The notes under the pieces were generated by a model that did not search any database, was not told the origin of the DNA, and saw only the letters and a program-made list of their open reading frames with translations. Source: Cardiobacterium sp. Marseille-Q4385 (lineage in GTDB: Bacteria > Pseudomonadota > Gammaproteobacteria > Cardiobacteriales > Cardiobacteriaceae). Taken from it: 64,000 nucleotides of DNA. The stretch covers positions 1,128,001 through 1,192,000 of the forward strand of contig NZ_OU745373.1 in NCBI RefSeq assembly GCF_916618745.1. The letters are read 5' to 3'. Below are positions 9,254-17,476 of the stretch, piece after piece. Within the stretch, counting starts at the first letter, position 1. Each line of letters begins with the position of its first letter. The position numbers and the translations under genes are program-made.

Positions 9254-9451
9254 AAACCAAACACCACCAACCAATACCCATCCCAGGAATTAAGCTGATA
9301 AGGCGGCGCGCCGCAGACAGAAAGTGTCAAAAGCGCGCTAACACACGCAGACTCTTTTCCGGGACTGGTATAAAACCAAAGGGCGGTAAAGGATGACCCC
9401 ACATCCCTTACCGCCCTTTATCGTTGCCAATCCCAAAAACCGGAGCTCACC
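9254..9451. other. Non-coding region with palindrome and a shared dispersed element
   Basis: GCGGCGCGCCGC at 9303-9314 is a perfect palindrome. The stretch 9334-9372 (GCGCGC-TAACACAC, then TTTTCCGGGACTGGTAT) is about 80 percent identical by eye to 57065-57102, upstream of the LPS operon. The region ends with a long hairpin. Confidence 0.5.
9378..9419 (+). terminator. Long hairpin between pilZ and agp
   Basis: AAAGGGCGGTAAAGGATG and its complement form an 18-bp stem with one A-C mismatch around an ACCCCA loop. Only a short T run follows, so termination after pilZ is likely but not certain. It sits 32 nt before agp and could also shape the agp leader. Confidence 0.55.
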
Positions 9452-10744
9452 ATGCAAAAGCCCCTTCTCATCACTGCCCTCGCTGCCGCGACCATCGCCA
9501 CGAACGCCCAGGCGGATACCACGGCTGTGCCAGACGGCTACAAACTCGAAAAAGCCGTCATCCTCAGCCGTCACGGCATCCGCGCCCCGCTCATCGGCTA
9601 CGGCAGCGCGCTGGCAGACGCCACCCCGCACACCTGGCCGACCTGGAAAGCTGAAGGTGGCCACCTCACCACGCGCGGCGGCGAACTCGAAACCCGCATC
9701 GCCCACTACGTCCGTACCTGGCTCGACAACACCGGCCTGACCAGCAAAGACAGCTGCCCGACCAAAAACGACCTGCTTATCTACGCCAACAGCCTGCCGC
9801 GCACCATCGACACCGGCAAGAGCTTCGTCAAGGGCGCCTTCCCCGGCTGCGACCTGCCCGTCCACAACCTTGAAGAAGTGGGCAAAATGGACAACACCTT
9901 CAACCCCATCGTGCGCAGCCCCGTTGACGACGCTTTCACTGCCAAGGCTGAAAAATCCATCGACGAGATGCTCGGTGCAGGCGGTTTCGCAGAGATCAAC
10001 CAACGCCTTGCGAAAAACTACCAAATCCTCGAAAACGTGCTGGATTACGACCATTCCGCCACCTGCGAAAAAGAAAAACAGTGCGACCTCGACAAAATCA
10101 AAAACAGCCTGAGCTTCGCGCAAGACAAAGAACCCGGCACCAAAGGTCCGCTGCGTAACGGTACCGGTGCCGCTGACAGCTTCATCCTGCAATACTACGA
10201 AGGCTACCCGGAAGCGGACGTCGCCTGGGGCAAAATCAAGACCGCCGAAGAATGGCAGGCCATCGTGGATCTCAAAAACATCTACACCGATGTCCTTTTC
10301 ACCTCGCCGGTGATTGCCAAAGAAGCCGCTTCACCGCTGCTTGCCTTCATCCAGAACAGCTTTGCCGACCACGGCTACGACCACCCGCTCATCAAGGACG
10401 CGCAAAAAGCGCGCACCGTGCTGCTGGTTGGCCACGACTCCAACGTCGCCTCGCTGCTGGCACTGCTCAACACCGCGCCCTATCAACTGCCCGATCAGTA
10501 CGAAAAAACGCCGATCAGCGGCAAAGTGCTGTTTGAACAGTGGCGTGATAAAGACGGTAAGGCGCTGATGAAGATCGAGTACCTCTACCAAAGCACGCAA
10601 CAACTGCGCGATGACAGCGTACTGGACGAAAAAAATCCGCCACAACGCGTCACCCTGAAACTGGCCGACTGCCCGACCGACACCAACGGCTACTGCCCGA
10701 TGGACGACTTCAACCGCATCGCCAGCGCCGCCCTCAAACCCTGA
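9452..10744 (+). CDS. agp: Periplasmic glucose-1-phosphatase (histidine acid phosphatase)
   Basis: A 430-residue branch-2 histidine phosphatase with a cleavable signal peptide (about residues 1-21, ending ANA-QA). Catalytic His41 lies in RHGIRAP and the proton donor in HDSN at 328-331. Phytases carry HDTN; HDSN and the C-terminal run PYQLPDQYEKTPISGK match E. coli Agp, so glucose-1-phosphate or other sugar phosphates are the likely substrates. Several paired cysteines suggest periplasmic disulfides. It is transcribed alone, between two hairpins. Confidence 0.88.
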   Translation: MQKPLLITALAAATIATNAQADTTAVPDGYKLEKAVILSRHGIRAPLIGYGSALADATPHTWPTWKAEGGHLTTRGGELETRIAHYVRTWLDNTGLTSKDSCPTKNDLLIYANSLPRTIDTGKSFVKGAFPGCDLPVHNLEEVGKMDNTFNPIVRSPVDDAFTAKAEKSIDEMLGAGGFAEINQRLAKNYQILENVLDYDHSATCEKEKQCDLDKIKNSLSFAQDKEPGTKGPLRNGTGAADSFILQYYEGYPEADVAWGKIKTAEEWQAIVDLKNIYTDVLFTSPVIAKEAASPLLAFIQNSFADHGYDHPLIKDAQKARTVLLVGHDSNVASLLALLNTAPYQLPDQYEKTPISGKVLFEQWRDKDGKALMKIEYLYQSTQQLRDDSVLDEKNPPQRVTLKLADCPTDTNGYCPMDDFNRIASAALKP

Positions 10745-10757
10745 GGCAGCATGTGCA

Positions 10758-10786
10758 AAAATCCCCGCTCAGGCGGGGATTTTTTT
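10758..10786 (+). terminator. Bidirectional intrinsic terminator
   Basis: ATCCCCGC-TCAG-GCGGGGAT is flanked by an A run upstream and six T downstream. It can serve both agp (plus strand) and the sugar kinase operon (minus strand) that converge here. Confidence 0.9.
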
Positions 10787-10841
10787 ATGCCCTAACGCCG
10801 TCGTCATCGACACACATCAGGCAGAGCCATGCTTCTTGCCG

Positions 10842-11786
10842 TTAGCGTTTCCCTTCCGCCAGCAGGGCATCCAGTTCGGCTTTGGTTGAGGTGCCTTCCA
10901 TCGGGCCGACGCGGGTCACGGCGCGGGCGCCGGCGGCGTTGGCGTAGCGCAGGGCGGTGGTGATGTCTGCGCCGTTTTTGCGGAGCGCGATGTAGGCACC
11001 GCCGAAGCTGTCGCCGGCACCAGTCGGGTCGGTCTCTGTCACGTTATGTGCGGCGATGTCCACGCGCCCTGCCTGGCTGTAATGGCTCGCGCCCGCCGCA
11101 CCGCGTTTGAGGATGATTTCCGCGATGCCGCGCGCCAACAGTTCGGCTATCGCTTCTTCTTCGTTTTGTGCGCGGGTGAAAAGGTAGAGCTCGTCGCCGG
11201 AGGGCAGGAAGATGTCGGTGTGCACCAGGGTTTGTTGCAGGGCGTCATGCAGGCCGGGGGCGTCGAGCAGTTCGCGGCGCAGGTTGGGATCAAACGATAT
11301 GCTGCCGCCGCGCGCTTTGATGGTGTGCAGGGCGTCGAGGGCGAGATCGCGCATGCCGGGGGCGGCCAGGGCGCTGCCCATGAGGTGCAGGTGGCTGCAT
11401 CCGTTGATGAGGTCGGCGGCGGCCTGGTTTTTTTCGAGGCGGCCACAGGCACTGTGCGCGATGTTGAAGACGAAGCGGCGGCTGCCGTCTTCGCGGTAGC
11501 GGACGAAGGCGCTGCCGGTGCTCTCGCCGGGCGCGATGGCGATGCCGTTGGTATCAACGCCGTCGGCGACGAGGCGGCGCAGGTTGAGGGTGCCGAAATC
11601 GTCGTCGCCGACGCGCGAGATGATGGCGCAGGCGGCGCCAAGTTTGCCGACCTGGTCGATGAAGATGGCAGGCGCACCGGAGGGGTAGGGGCCGGTGAGC
11701 GGCTGGGCTTCGAGGAAACCGTCGCCTTTGGTTGTCGCGACGATTTCGACGAGGATTTCGCCGATGGTGAGGATTTTTGTGGTCAT
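10842..11786 (-). CDS. PfkB-family sugar kinase
   Basis: A 314-residue ribokinase/PfkB kinase. It has the N-terminal GEILVEIVA strand, the SGAPAIFIDQVGKLG substrate segment and the C-terminal signature DPTGAGDSFGGAY with the catalytic aspartate. It is the last gene of a leftward operon with a ribose-type ABC transporter, 3 nt after the permease, so it probably phosphorylates the imported sugar. The sugar cannot be named from sequence; similar proteins are annotated as ribokinase, fructokinase or tagatose kinase. Confidence 0.85.
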   Translation of the reverse strand: MTTKILTIGEILVEIVATTKGDGFLEAQPLTGPYPSGAPAIFIDQVGKLGAACAIISRVGDDDFGTLNLRRLVADGVDTNGIAIAPGESTGSAFVRYREDGSRRFVFNIAHSACGRLEKNQAAADLINGCSHLHLMGSALAAPGMRDLALDALHTIKARGGSISFDPNLRRELLDAPGLHDALQQTLVHTDIFLPSGDELYLFTRAQNEEEAIAELLARGIAEIILKRGAAGASHYSQAGRVDIAAHNVTETDPTGAGDSFGGAYIALRKNGADITTALRYANAAGARAVTRVGPMEGTSTKAELDALLAEGKR

Positions 11787-11789
11787 GGG

Positions 11790-12749
11790 TTAGTCCTTGC
11801 GTTGTTTGGCGCGCACGTCCAGCCAGACGGCGACGAGGATGACCGCGCCTTTGACGATGAGCTGGTAGAAGTAGGGCACGGAGAGCATGTTCATGCCGTT
11901 GTTGAGGACGCCGATGATGAGCGCGCCGATGAGGGTGCCGGGCATGGTGCCGACGCCGCCGGAGAGGCTGGTGCCACCGAGAACGGCAGCGGCGATAGCA
12001 TCAAGTTCGTAGCTGAGGCCAGCGTTGGTCTGCGCGGAGTAGAGGCGCGAGGAGAGGAGGATGCCGGCGATAGCGGACATGATGCCGGATAGGGTGAAGA
12101 TGATGATTTTGATGCGGTTGACGCGGATGCCGGAGTAGAGCGCGGCTTCGCAGTTGCCGCCAGTGAGGTAGGTCTGCCGCCCGAAGACGGTCATGGAGAG
12201 GGCGATGTGGTTGGCGAGAAAGAGGATGAGCAGTATCCAGATGATGAGCGGCAGGCCGAGGAAGCTGCTGGCACCGATGGCCTGCCAGTTGCTGTCGCTG
12301 ATCATCGCCGGGGCACCGCCGGTGGGCAGGCTGACGAGGCCGCGATAGATGCTCATGGTGGCTACTGTCACGATGAAGGAGGGCAGGAGAAGGCGGGCAG
12401 TGAGAATGCCGTTTATGGCGCCAAGCAGGGCACCGGCGGCGATGGTGAGGAGCAGGGCGAGCGGGAAGCCGGTGCCGAGGGCAAGGGCTTGGGCGCCGAC
12501 CATGCCGGCGACGGCGATGATGGAACCGACGGAAAGGTCGATTTCGCCGAGGAGGATGACCCAGGTCATGCCGAAGGCAGCGATGGCGACGACGGCGACT
12601 TGCTGGAAGATGTTCATGAAGTTCGCCAGCGTCAGGAAGCGGCTGTTGCTGAGGGCGAAGACGGTGCAGAGGACGATGAGTGCGATGATGATGCCGCCAT
12701 ATTGGCGCATCAGGCGGTGCAGGGTGGGGTTAAGGGCTGGGGCTGACAT
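11790..12749 (-). CDS. Ribose-type ABC transporter permease
   Basis: A 319-residue RbsC-like inner-membrane permease with about eight to ten hydrophobic helices and the family segments RFLTLANFMNIFQQ and LGEIDLSVGS. The ATG at 12749 begins SAPALNPTLHRLMRQYG; the open frame extends further upstream inside the ATPase gene but that part looks like a shadow. It overlaps the ATPase gene by 20 nt. It forms the translocation channel for the sugar delivered by the binding protein at 14264-15160. Confidence 0.9.
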   Translation of the reverse strand: MSAPALNPTLHRLMRQYGGIIIALIVLCTVFALSNSRFLTLANFMNIFQQVAVVAIAAFGMTWVILLGEIDLSVGSIIAVAGMVGAQALALGTGFPLALLLTIAAGALLGAINGILTARLLLPSFIVTVATMSIYRGLVSLPTGGAPAMISDSNWQAIGASSFLGLPLIIWILLILFLANHIALSMTVFGRQTYLTGGNCEAALYSGIRVNRIKIIIFTLSGIMSAIAGILLSSRLYSAQTNAGLSYELDAIAAAVLGGTSLSGGVGTMPGTLIGALIIGVLNNGMNMLSVPYFYQLIVKGAVILVAVWLDVRAKQRKD

Positions 12750-14259
12750 GGAGTTGTCCTGTGGCGGCGGCCATGATGGTTTGCGGGTTGAAGTCGGCCT
12801 GGGCGAGGGTGGCGCTTTGTGTGCCTTCGTGCATGACGATGATGCGGTCGGCAAGGCCGGTGAGTTCGGGCAGTTCGGAGGAGATGAGAAGGATGGCGGT
12901 GCCTTCGGCGGCGAGCTGGCGGATGATGCGGTAGATTTCGTATTTCGCGCCAACGTCCACACCGCGCGTCGGTTCGTCGAGGATGAGGACGTGCGGGTAG
13001 GTGCCGAGCCATTTGGCGAGGACGATTTTTTGCTGGTTGCCGCCGGAAAGGGTTGCCGCTGCCGCTTCGAGCGAAGCGGTACGGATGGCAAGCCGGGCAA
13101 CTTCGCCTTGTGCCGCCTGTTTTTCGGCGGCAAAGCGCAAGAAGCCGAGGCGGGCGGCAAAGCGTTTCAGCGCCGCCATGCTGATGTTGCTGCGGACGGG
13201 GTGGCTGAGGACAAGCCCCTGTTCTTTGCGGTTTTCGGTAACGAAGCCGATGCCGTAGTGGATGGCTTCTACCGGATTTTTGATCTGCACGGTTTCGTCA
13301 TCGAGGCGGATGGTGCCGCTCGCGGGCAGCATGCCGAAGATGGCGTTCATCACTTCGGAACGGCCTGCGCCGACGAGCCCGAAGAAGCCGAGGATTTCGC
13401 CGGGATGCACAGCGAAGTTGATGTCGCGGAAGGCGTGGGCATGGCTGAAATGCTGCACTTCCAGCGCGGGCGGGACGCCGTCTGTGGCAGGTGTCTGCGG
13501 CAGACGCGGCGGGTACATTTGTTCCATCCGCCGTCCGACCATGAGGCGGATGAGTTCGTCCACCGTGGTTTTTTCGCGCGGCAGGGTGGCGATGTATTCG
13601 CCGTCGCGCATCACGGTGATGGCGTCGGAGAGGCGCATGATTTCTTCCATGCGGTGTGAGATGTAGATAACGGCTTTTCCCGCCGCTTTGAGGCGGGCGA
13701 TGATGGCGAAGAGGATTTCCGCTTCGGCATCGGAAAGTGAGGAGGTCGGTTCGTCGAGGATGATGACGCGGGCGTCGTGACTGAGACCTTTGGCGATTTC
13801 CACCAGCTGCCGCTGCGCGATGGAGAGATCGGCAACGCGCGCTTCCACGTCTATCGGCAGGTTGAGGTCTTGCACCAGTTCACGGGCGCGGCGGTACAGC
13901 GCTTTGCGGTTGATGATGCCGTAACGCGCCGGTTCGCGGGTGGCGAGGATGTTTTCCGCCACGGTCAGGTTGTTGCACAGGCTGAGTTCCTGAAAGACCA
14001 CGGCGATACCGCGCGCTGCCGCTTGCCGTGGGTTGGCGGGGCGGTATGGCGTGCCGTCCAGCAGCATCGTGCCGCTGTCGGCCTGATGCACACCGGCTAA
14101 GATTTTGATGAGGGTGGATTTGCCCGCACCATTTTCGCCGAGCAGGGTGTGCACCTGCCCGGCGTGGATGGTGAGGTTGATGCCCCTGAGCGCGGCAACG
14201 CCGGTGAAGCTTTTGCTGATGTCGCTCAGGGTCAAAAGGGCCGGCGCTGCCGCTGTCAT
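12730..14259 (-). CDS. Ribose-type ABC transporter ATP-binding protein (two NBDs)
   Basis: An RbsA/MglA-type ATPase of about 509 residues with two nucleotide-binding domains. The first has Walker A GENGAGKST and signature LSIAQRQ. The second has a degenerate Walker A GLVGAGRSE and signature LSGGNQQK with DEPTRGVD. ATG 14259 is preferred over an upstream in-frame start because it gives the usual TAAAPALLTLSDISKSF beginning and lies 4 nt after the binding-protein stop. Confidence 0.92.
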   Translation of the reverse strand: MTAAAPALLTLSDISKSFTGVAALRGINLTIHAGQVHTLLGENGAGKSTLIKILAGVHQADSGTMLLDGTPYRPANPRQAAARGIAVVFQELSLCNNLTVAENILATREPARYGIINRKALYRRARELVQDLNLPIDVEARVADLSIAQRQLVEIAKGLSHDARVIILDEPTSSLSDAEAEILFAIIARLKAAGKAVIYISHRMEEIMRLSDAITVMRDGEYIATLPREKTTVDELIRLMVGRRMEQMYPPRLPQTPATDGVPPALEVQHFSHAHAFRDINFAVHPGEILGFFGLVGAGRSEVMNAIFGMLPASGTIRLDDETVQIKNPVEAIHYGIGFVTENRKEQGLVLSHPVRSNISMAALKRFAARLGFLRFAAEKQAAQGEVARLAIRTASLEAAAATLSGGNQQKIVLAKWLGTYPHVLILDEPTRGVDVGAKYEIYRIIRQLAAEGTAILLISSELPELTGLADRIIVMHEGTQSATLAQADFNPQTIMAAATGQLHVSPSP

Positions 14260-14263
14260 GGCA

Positions 14264-15160
14264 TTACTGCGCTTTGCCGGTGTACACACCCGGTTCGATC
14301 GGCTGCTGCGCCGGAACGGTTTCGCCCTTCATGACGGCGACAGCCGTTTCTACCGCTTTCTTGCCCATCTGGTCGGGATATTGGCGGATAACGCCGACCA
14401 TGACCGGGTCGTTATCAACCGCATCACGCGCTTCTTGCATGCCGTCAAAACCGATGACTTTGACTTTGTCCTGTAATCCGGCGGATTTCACCGCAACCGC
14501 AGCAGCCAGCGCGGCGTCGTCACCAAAGCCGAAGATGCCGTCAATATCAGGGTTCGCCTGCAACATGTTCTGCGCGGCAGCCAGCGCTTCAGCGCGGGTG
14601 ATGCCGGTCTGTTCGGCGACAATTTTCACCTCAGGATGGCCTTCCAGCGCTTTTTTGAAGCCGTCAATACGCGAGACCACCGATTGCACTGTCGGATAAT
14701 TGATGATGGCGACTTCGCCCTTGTTGTTCAGCACCTGCGCCATCAATTCGCCCGCTTTCTCGCCGCCCTTGTAGTTGTCGGTGCCGACGTAGGAAAGCAC
14801 TTCTACCCCTTCGGCGGGCACGTCAACGGTGATGACCTTGATGCCTGCCTTCTGCGCCTTCTGAATGGCGGGCAGTACACCCTTGCTGTCCACCGGCGAG
14901 ACGACCAGCACGTCCACGCCCTTGACGATCATATCTTCAATATCGGCGAGCTGCTTGCTGAGATCCTGGTTGGCGATGGCGACTTCCAGCGGCACGTTCT
15001 GCGCCTTGGCTTCCGCCTTCATCGCATCGGCAAGCTCGATATAAAACGGGTGCTGCTGGGTGAGCAGGGACGCACCGATACCGTCCGCCCAGGCAGAGCT
15101 GGAAGCACAGGCGAGGAGGGTTGCCGCCGCCAGCGTGGTCATTTTGCGTAAAGATTTCAT
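14264..15160 (-). CDS. Periplasmic sugar-binding protein (RbsB-like)
   Basis: A 298-residue type I periplasmic binding protein, first gene of the four-gene sugar import operon. It has a signal peptide (residues 1-25, ending SSAWA-D) and RbsB-like segments QQHPFYIELADAMKAEA, DVLVVSPVDS and VIGFDGMQEARDAV. The ligand is likely a pentose or related sugar. Its promoter must lie in the AT-rich region to the right, next to the DnaA-box cluster. Confidence 0.9.
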   Translation of the reverse strand: MKSLRKMTTLAAATLLACASSSAWADGIGASLLTQQHPFYIELADAMKAEAKAQNVPLEVAIANQDLSKQLADIEDMIVKGVDVLVVSPVDSKGVLPAIQKAQKAGIKVITVDVPAEGVEVLSYVGTDNYKGGEKAGELMAQVLNNKGEVAIINYPTVQSVVSRIDGFKKALEGHPEVKIVAEQTGITRAEALAAAQNMLQANPDIDGIFGFGDDAALAAAVAVKSAGLQDKVKVIGFDGMQEARDAVDNDPVMVGVIRQYPDQMGKKAVETAVAVMKGETVPAQQPIEPGVYTGKAQ

Positions 15161-15747
15161 AATGTTGCCTTCTATTGTGAGAGTCAGGAAAACGCTGCCG
15201 CGCCGTGCGTGACAACGCTGGGGCTAATGTAGCAGCAAGATGGGGAAAGAGTAAGATATTTTGTGGATTTCTGTGGCAACTACATGATTGTGCACATAAT
15301 TTTGTAGCTGTTTTGGTCGATGTTTTTTGAAAACTGGTTGAACTATTCCACTAACATTCTGTTATTCATGATTTTTCTTCCAATAGAGCGGCGTGTTCTT
15401 TTGTGGTTATTTGTGGTTACTCCAAGATTTTTTGTGGCCGCTTTTCCTGCACGCGTGCTGCGGTTTTGTACACAAGTTATGCACAATGCCAGCGCTGATG
15501 CGGGATGGCATTTTTGCAACCGGAAAAAACGTTTACAGAACAGACAGGTTAGCGCAGCTATATGTTTTTAATGATGTTTTTATTTTCTATCCACCACGAC
15601 AGCGGCGGCTGCAAGTCATGGTCAGCATTGGCTTTTTCGCCGTTATCCGCAGGTTGTACACAGAGTTATCCACAATTTTGTCCACCTGTGGATTGTCGTC
15701 ATCTTGCCCGCTAAGATGCCGCCCCTTTCTCCCTTTTTGAGGTCATT
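15161..15747. other. AT-rich non-coding region, candidate oriC or DnaA-bound regulatory region
   Basis: This 587-bp gap between divergent genes is far richer in A and T than its surroundings. Perfect TTATNCACA boxes occur at 15477-15485 and 15666-15674. One-mismatch boxes are TTGTGCACA (15289), TTGTACACA (15466 and 15654) and TTATCCGCA (15643). More TGTGG or CCACA 9-mers lie at 15262, 15402, 15412, 15678 and 15687. A T-rich stretch at 15559-15590 could be an unwinding element. No dnaA, dnaN, mnmG or rpmH flanks it, and I see no GATC cluster. Both neighbouring operons point away from it. Confidence 0.5.
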
Positions 15748-16338
15748 ATGGAAACCATCTTTGCCACGGCGATTACCCTGTTTCTCATCATGGACCCGCT
15801 CGGAAACGTGCCGGTGTTCCTCGTTGTCCTCTCCCCGGTCAAGGAAGAACGGCGGCGGCGTATCATCCTGCGCGAACTCTTGATCGCGCTCGCGGTGATG
15901 CTGATTTTTCTCCTCGCGGGCCCGTCGATGCTACGCGCCATCGGTGTGTCCCGCGAAGCGGTGGCGATTGCCGGCGGGCTGGTGCTGATGATTATCGCCA
16001 TCCGCATGATTTTCCCGCTGCGCGGCAGCTCGGTCATGGGCGATAACGACATGGACGGTGAACCGCTGATTGTGCCGCTGGCTGTACCCCTTCTCGCCGG
16101 GCCATCGCTGCTCGCCACCCTGATGCTGCGCGCGGGTCAGGGGGATTTGTGGCGTCACACCCTGCCGGCGCTACTGCTCGCCTGGGCGGCATCGGCGCTG
16201 ATTCTGCTTTCTTCACCGTTTTTGTACCGTGTCTTCGGCAATCGCGGTCTGAAAGCGATGGAGCGGCTGATGGGGATGGTGCTCATCTGTATTTCCGTGC
16301 AGATGCTGCTGAACGCGTTTGCCCATATTCTCCACTGA
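15748..16338 (+). CDS. MarC-family integral membrane protein
   Basis: A 196-residue inner-membrane protein with about six hydrophobic helices and the MarC/YhgN hallmark FLIMDPLGNVPVF near the N-terminus. The function of MarC proteins is not settled; some were once proposed as antibiotic-resistance or amino-acid exporters. The next genes, azlC and azlD, export branched-chain amino acids, which fits a transport role but does not prove it. Length is usual. Confidence 0.88.
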   Translation: METIFATAITLFLIMDPLGNVPVFLVVLSPVKEERRRRIILRELLIALAVMLIFLLAGPSMLRAIGVSREAVAIAGGLVLMIIAIRMIFPLRGSSVMGDNDMDGEPLIVPLAVPLLAGPSLLATLMLRAGQGDLWRHTLPALLLAWAASALILLSSPFLYRVFGNRGLKAMERLMGMVLICISVQMLLNAFAHILH

Positions 16339-16378
16339 ACCATACAATACGCGGCTTTTCTGCTATCCGGAGGCCGCT

Positions 16379-17104
16379 TTGCACGCTTTATCCCCTACGA
16401 CTCGCTCGGAATTTGTCCGTGGCATCCGCGAAAGCGGGCCGCTGCTCATCGGCCTCCTGCCGTTTGCCCTGATTCTCGGCATGCAGGGCGGGCAGAAGGG
16501 CATGAGCTGGCTGGAAATGCTCTTGATGACCGGCATGAATTTCGCCGGCGGTTCAGAGTTCGCCGCCGTCAACGCTTGGGTACATCCGCTGCCGATCGCC
16601 CTGATTGCCGGGATGACGCTGATGATCAATTCCCGCCACATCCTGATGGGGGCGGCGCTGGCACCCTATCTGCGCCATCTGCCGATGAAAAAAATCCTGC
16701 CGGCACTCTTTTTCATGTGCGACGAAAGCTGGGCGATGGGCATGGCGGAGGCGCGGAAGCGACGGGCGCTGGGGCTATCGGCAGCGTTCAACCTGCCTTA
16801 TTACGCCGGGGTGTGCTTCATCCTCTACACGACCTGGATTTCGTTTGCCGCCTGCGGTGCGGCACTGGGGCCGAAACTGGGTGATGTCGCCGCCTGGGGC
16901 TTCGGCATGGCCTTTCCGGCAGTATTTCTGGTGCTGATTCGCGGCATGTGGCGCGGGGTCAGGCCTGCCCTGCCGTGGTTGGTGAGCCTGATTGTCGCCG
17001 CCGTGGTGTATCGCGTATTCGGCGGCGCGTGGTATGTGCCGGCGGGCGCAGTAGCAGGCCTCGCCACTGCCTGGCTGATGGGCGCGGAAGCGGAGGCGGC
17101 ATGA
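16379..17104 (+). CDS. azlC: Branched-chain amino acid exporter large subunit AzlC
   Basis: AzlC and AzlD together form an exporter for branched-chain amino acids and analogues. This protein of about 241 residues has multiple membrane helices and AzlC segments MTGMNFAGGSEFA, INSRHILMGAAL and FFMCDESWAM. I chose TTG 16379 because GGAGG at 16369-16373 is correctly spaced. A frame open from 16319 would overlap marC by 20 nt and lacks such a site. The stop overlaps the azlD start. Confidence 0.88.
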   Translation: MHALSPTTRSEFVRGIRESGPLLIGLLPFALILGMQGGQKGMSWLEMLLMTGMNFAGGSEFAAVNAWVHPLPIALIAGMTLMINSRHILMGAALAPYLRHLPMKKILPALFFMCDESWAMGMAEARKRRALGLSAAFNLPYYAGVCFILYTTWISFAACGAALGPKLGDVAAWGFGMAFPAVFLVLIRGMWRGVRPALPWLVSLIVAAVVYRVFGGAWYVPAGAVAGLATAWLMGAEAEAA

Positions 17105-17400
17105 TTGCGCTCGATTCTTTCCTGCTCTTTCTCGCCATGCTGACGGCGACGTATTCCACCCGTCTCATCGGCTTTTTCGCCCTGCGCAAGCGCACGTTGA
17201 GCAAGCGGGCGACGGCGGTGATGGAAGCGGCGCCGGGCTGTGTGCTGATTGCGGTGATTGCGCCGTATTTCGTCTCCGACAAACCGCAGGAGGTCATCGC
17301 CATTCTCTTGACCGCACTCGCCGCCAGCCGCTTTGCCATGCTGCCAACGGTACTGGTGGGGGTGGTGTCTTCCGGGGTGCTGGGGTATTGGCTGCGCTGA
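17101..17400 (+). CDS. azlD: Branched-chain amino acid exporter small subunit AzlD
   Basis: A 99-residue hydrophobic protein with about four helices, typical of AzlD. It starts at the ATGA overlap with azlC. Family features include TYSTRLIGFFALR, the conserved proline region EAAPGCVLIAVIAPY and the C-terminal GVVSSGVLGYWLR. It ends before a shared terminator facing citC. Confidence 0.88.
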   Translation: MIALDSFLLFLAMLTATYSTRLIGFFALRKRTLSKRATAVMEAAPGCVLIAVIAPYFVSDKPQEVIAILLTALAASRFAMLPTVLVGVVSSGVLGYWLR

Positions 17401-17440
17401 TCAGAGCCGTAAGTATGCCGCTTGGCGGTTGCCCGTCATA

Positions 17441-17467
17441 AAAAAACCGCCCAGGGCGGTTTTTTTA
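17441..17467. terminator. Bidirectional terminator between azlD and citC
   Basis: AAAAAACCGCC and GGCGGTTTTTTT flank a very small loop. The symmetric A and T runs let it act for azlD on the plus strand and citC on the minus strand. A copy of the CCGCTTGGCGG motif lies just left of it at 17418. Confidence 0.9.
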
Positions 17468-17476
17468 TTACAAACG

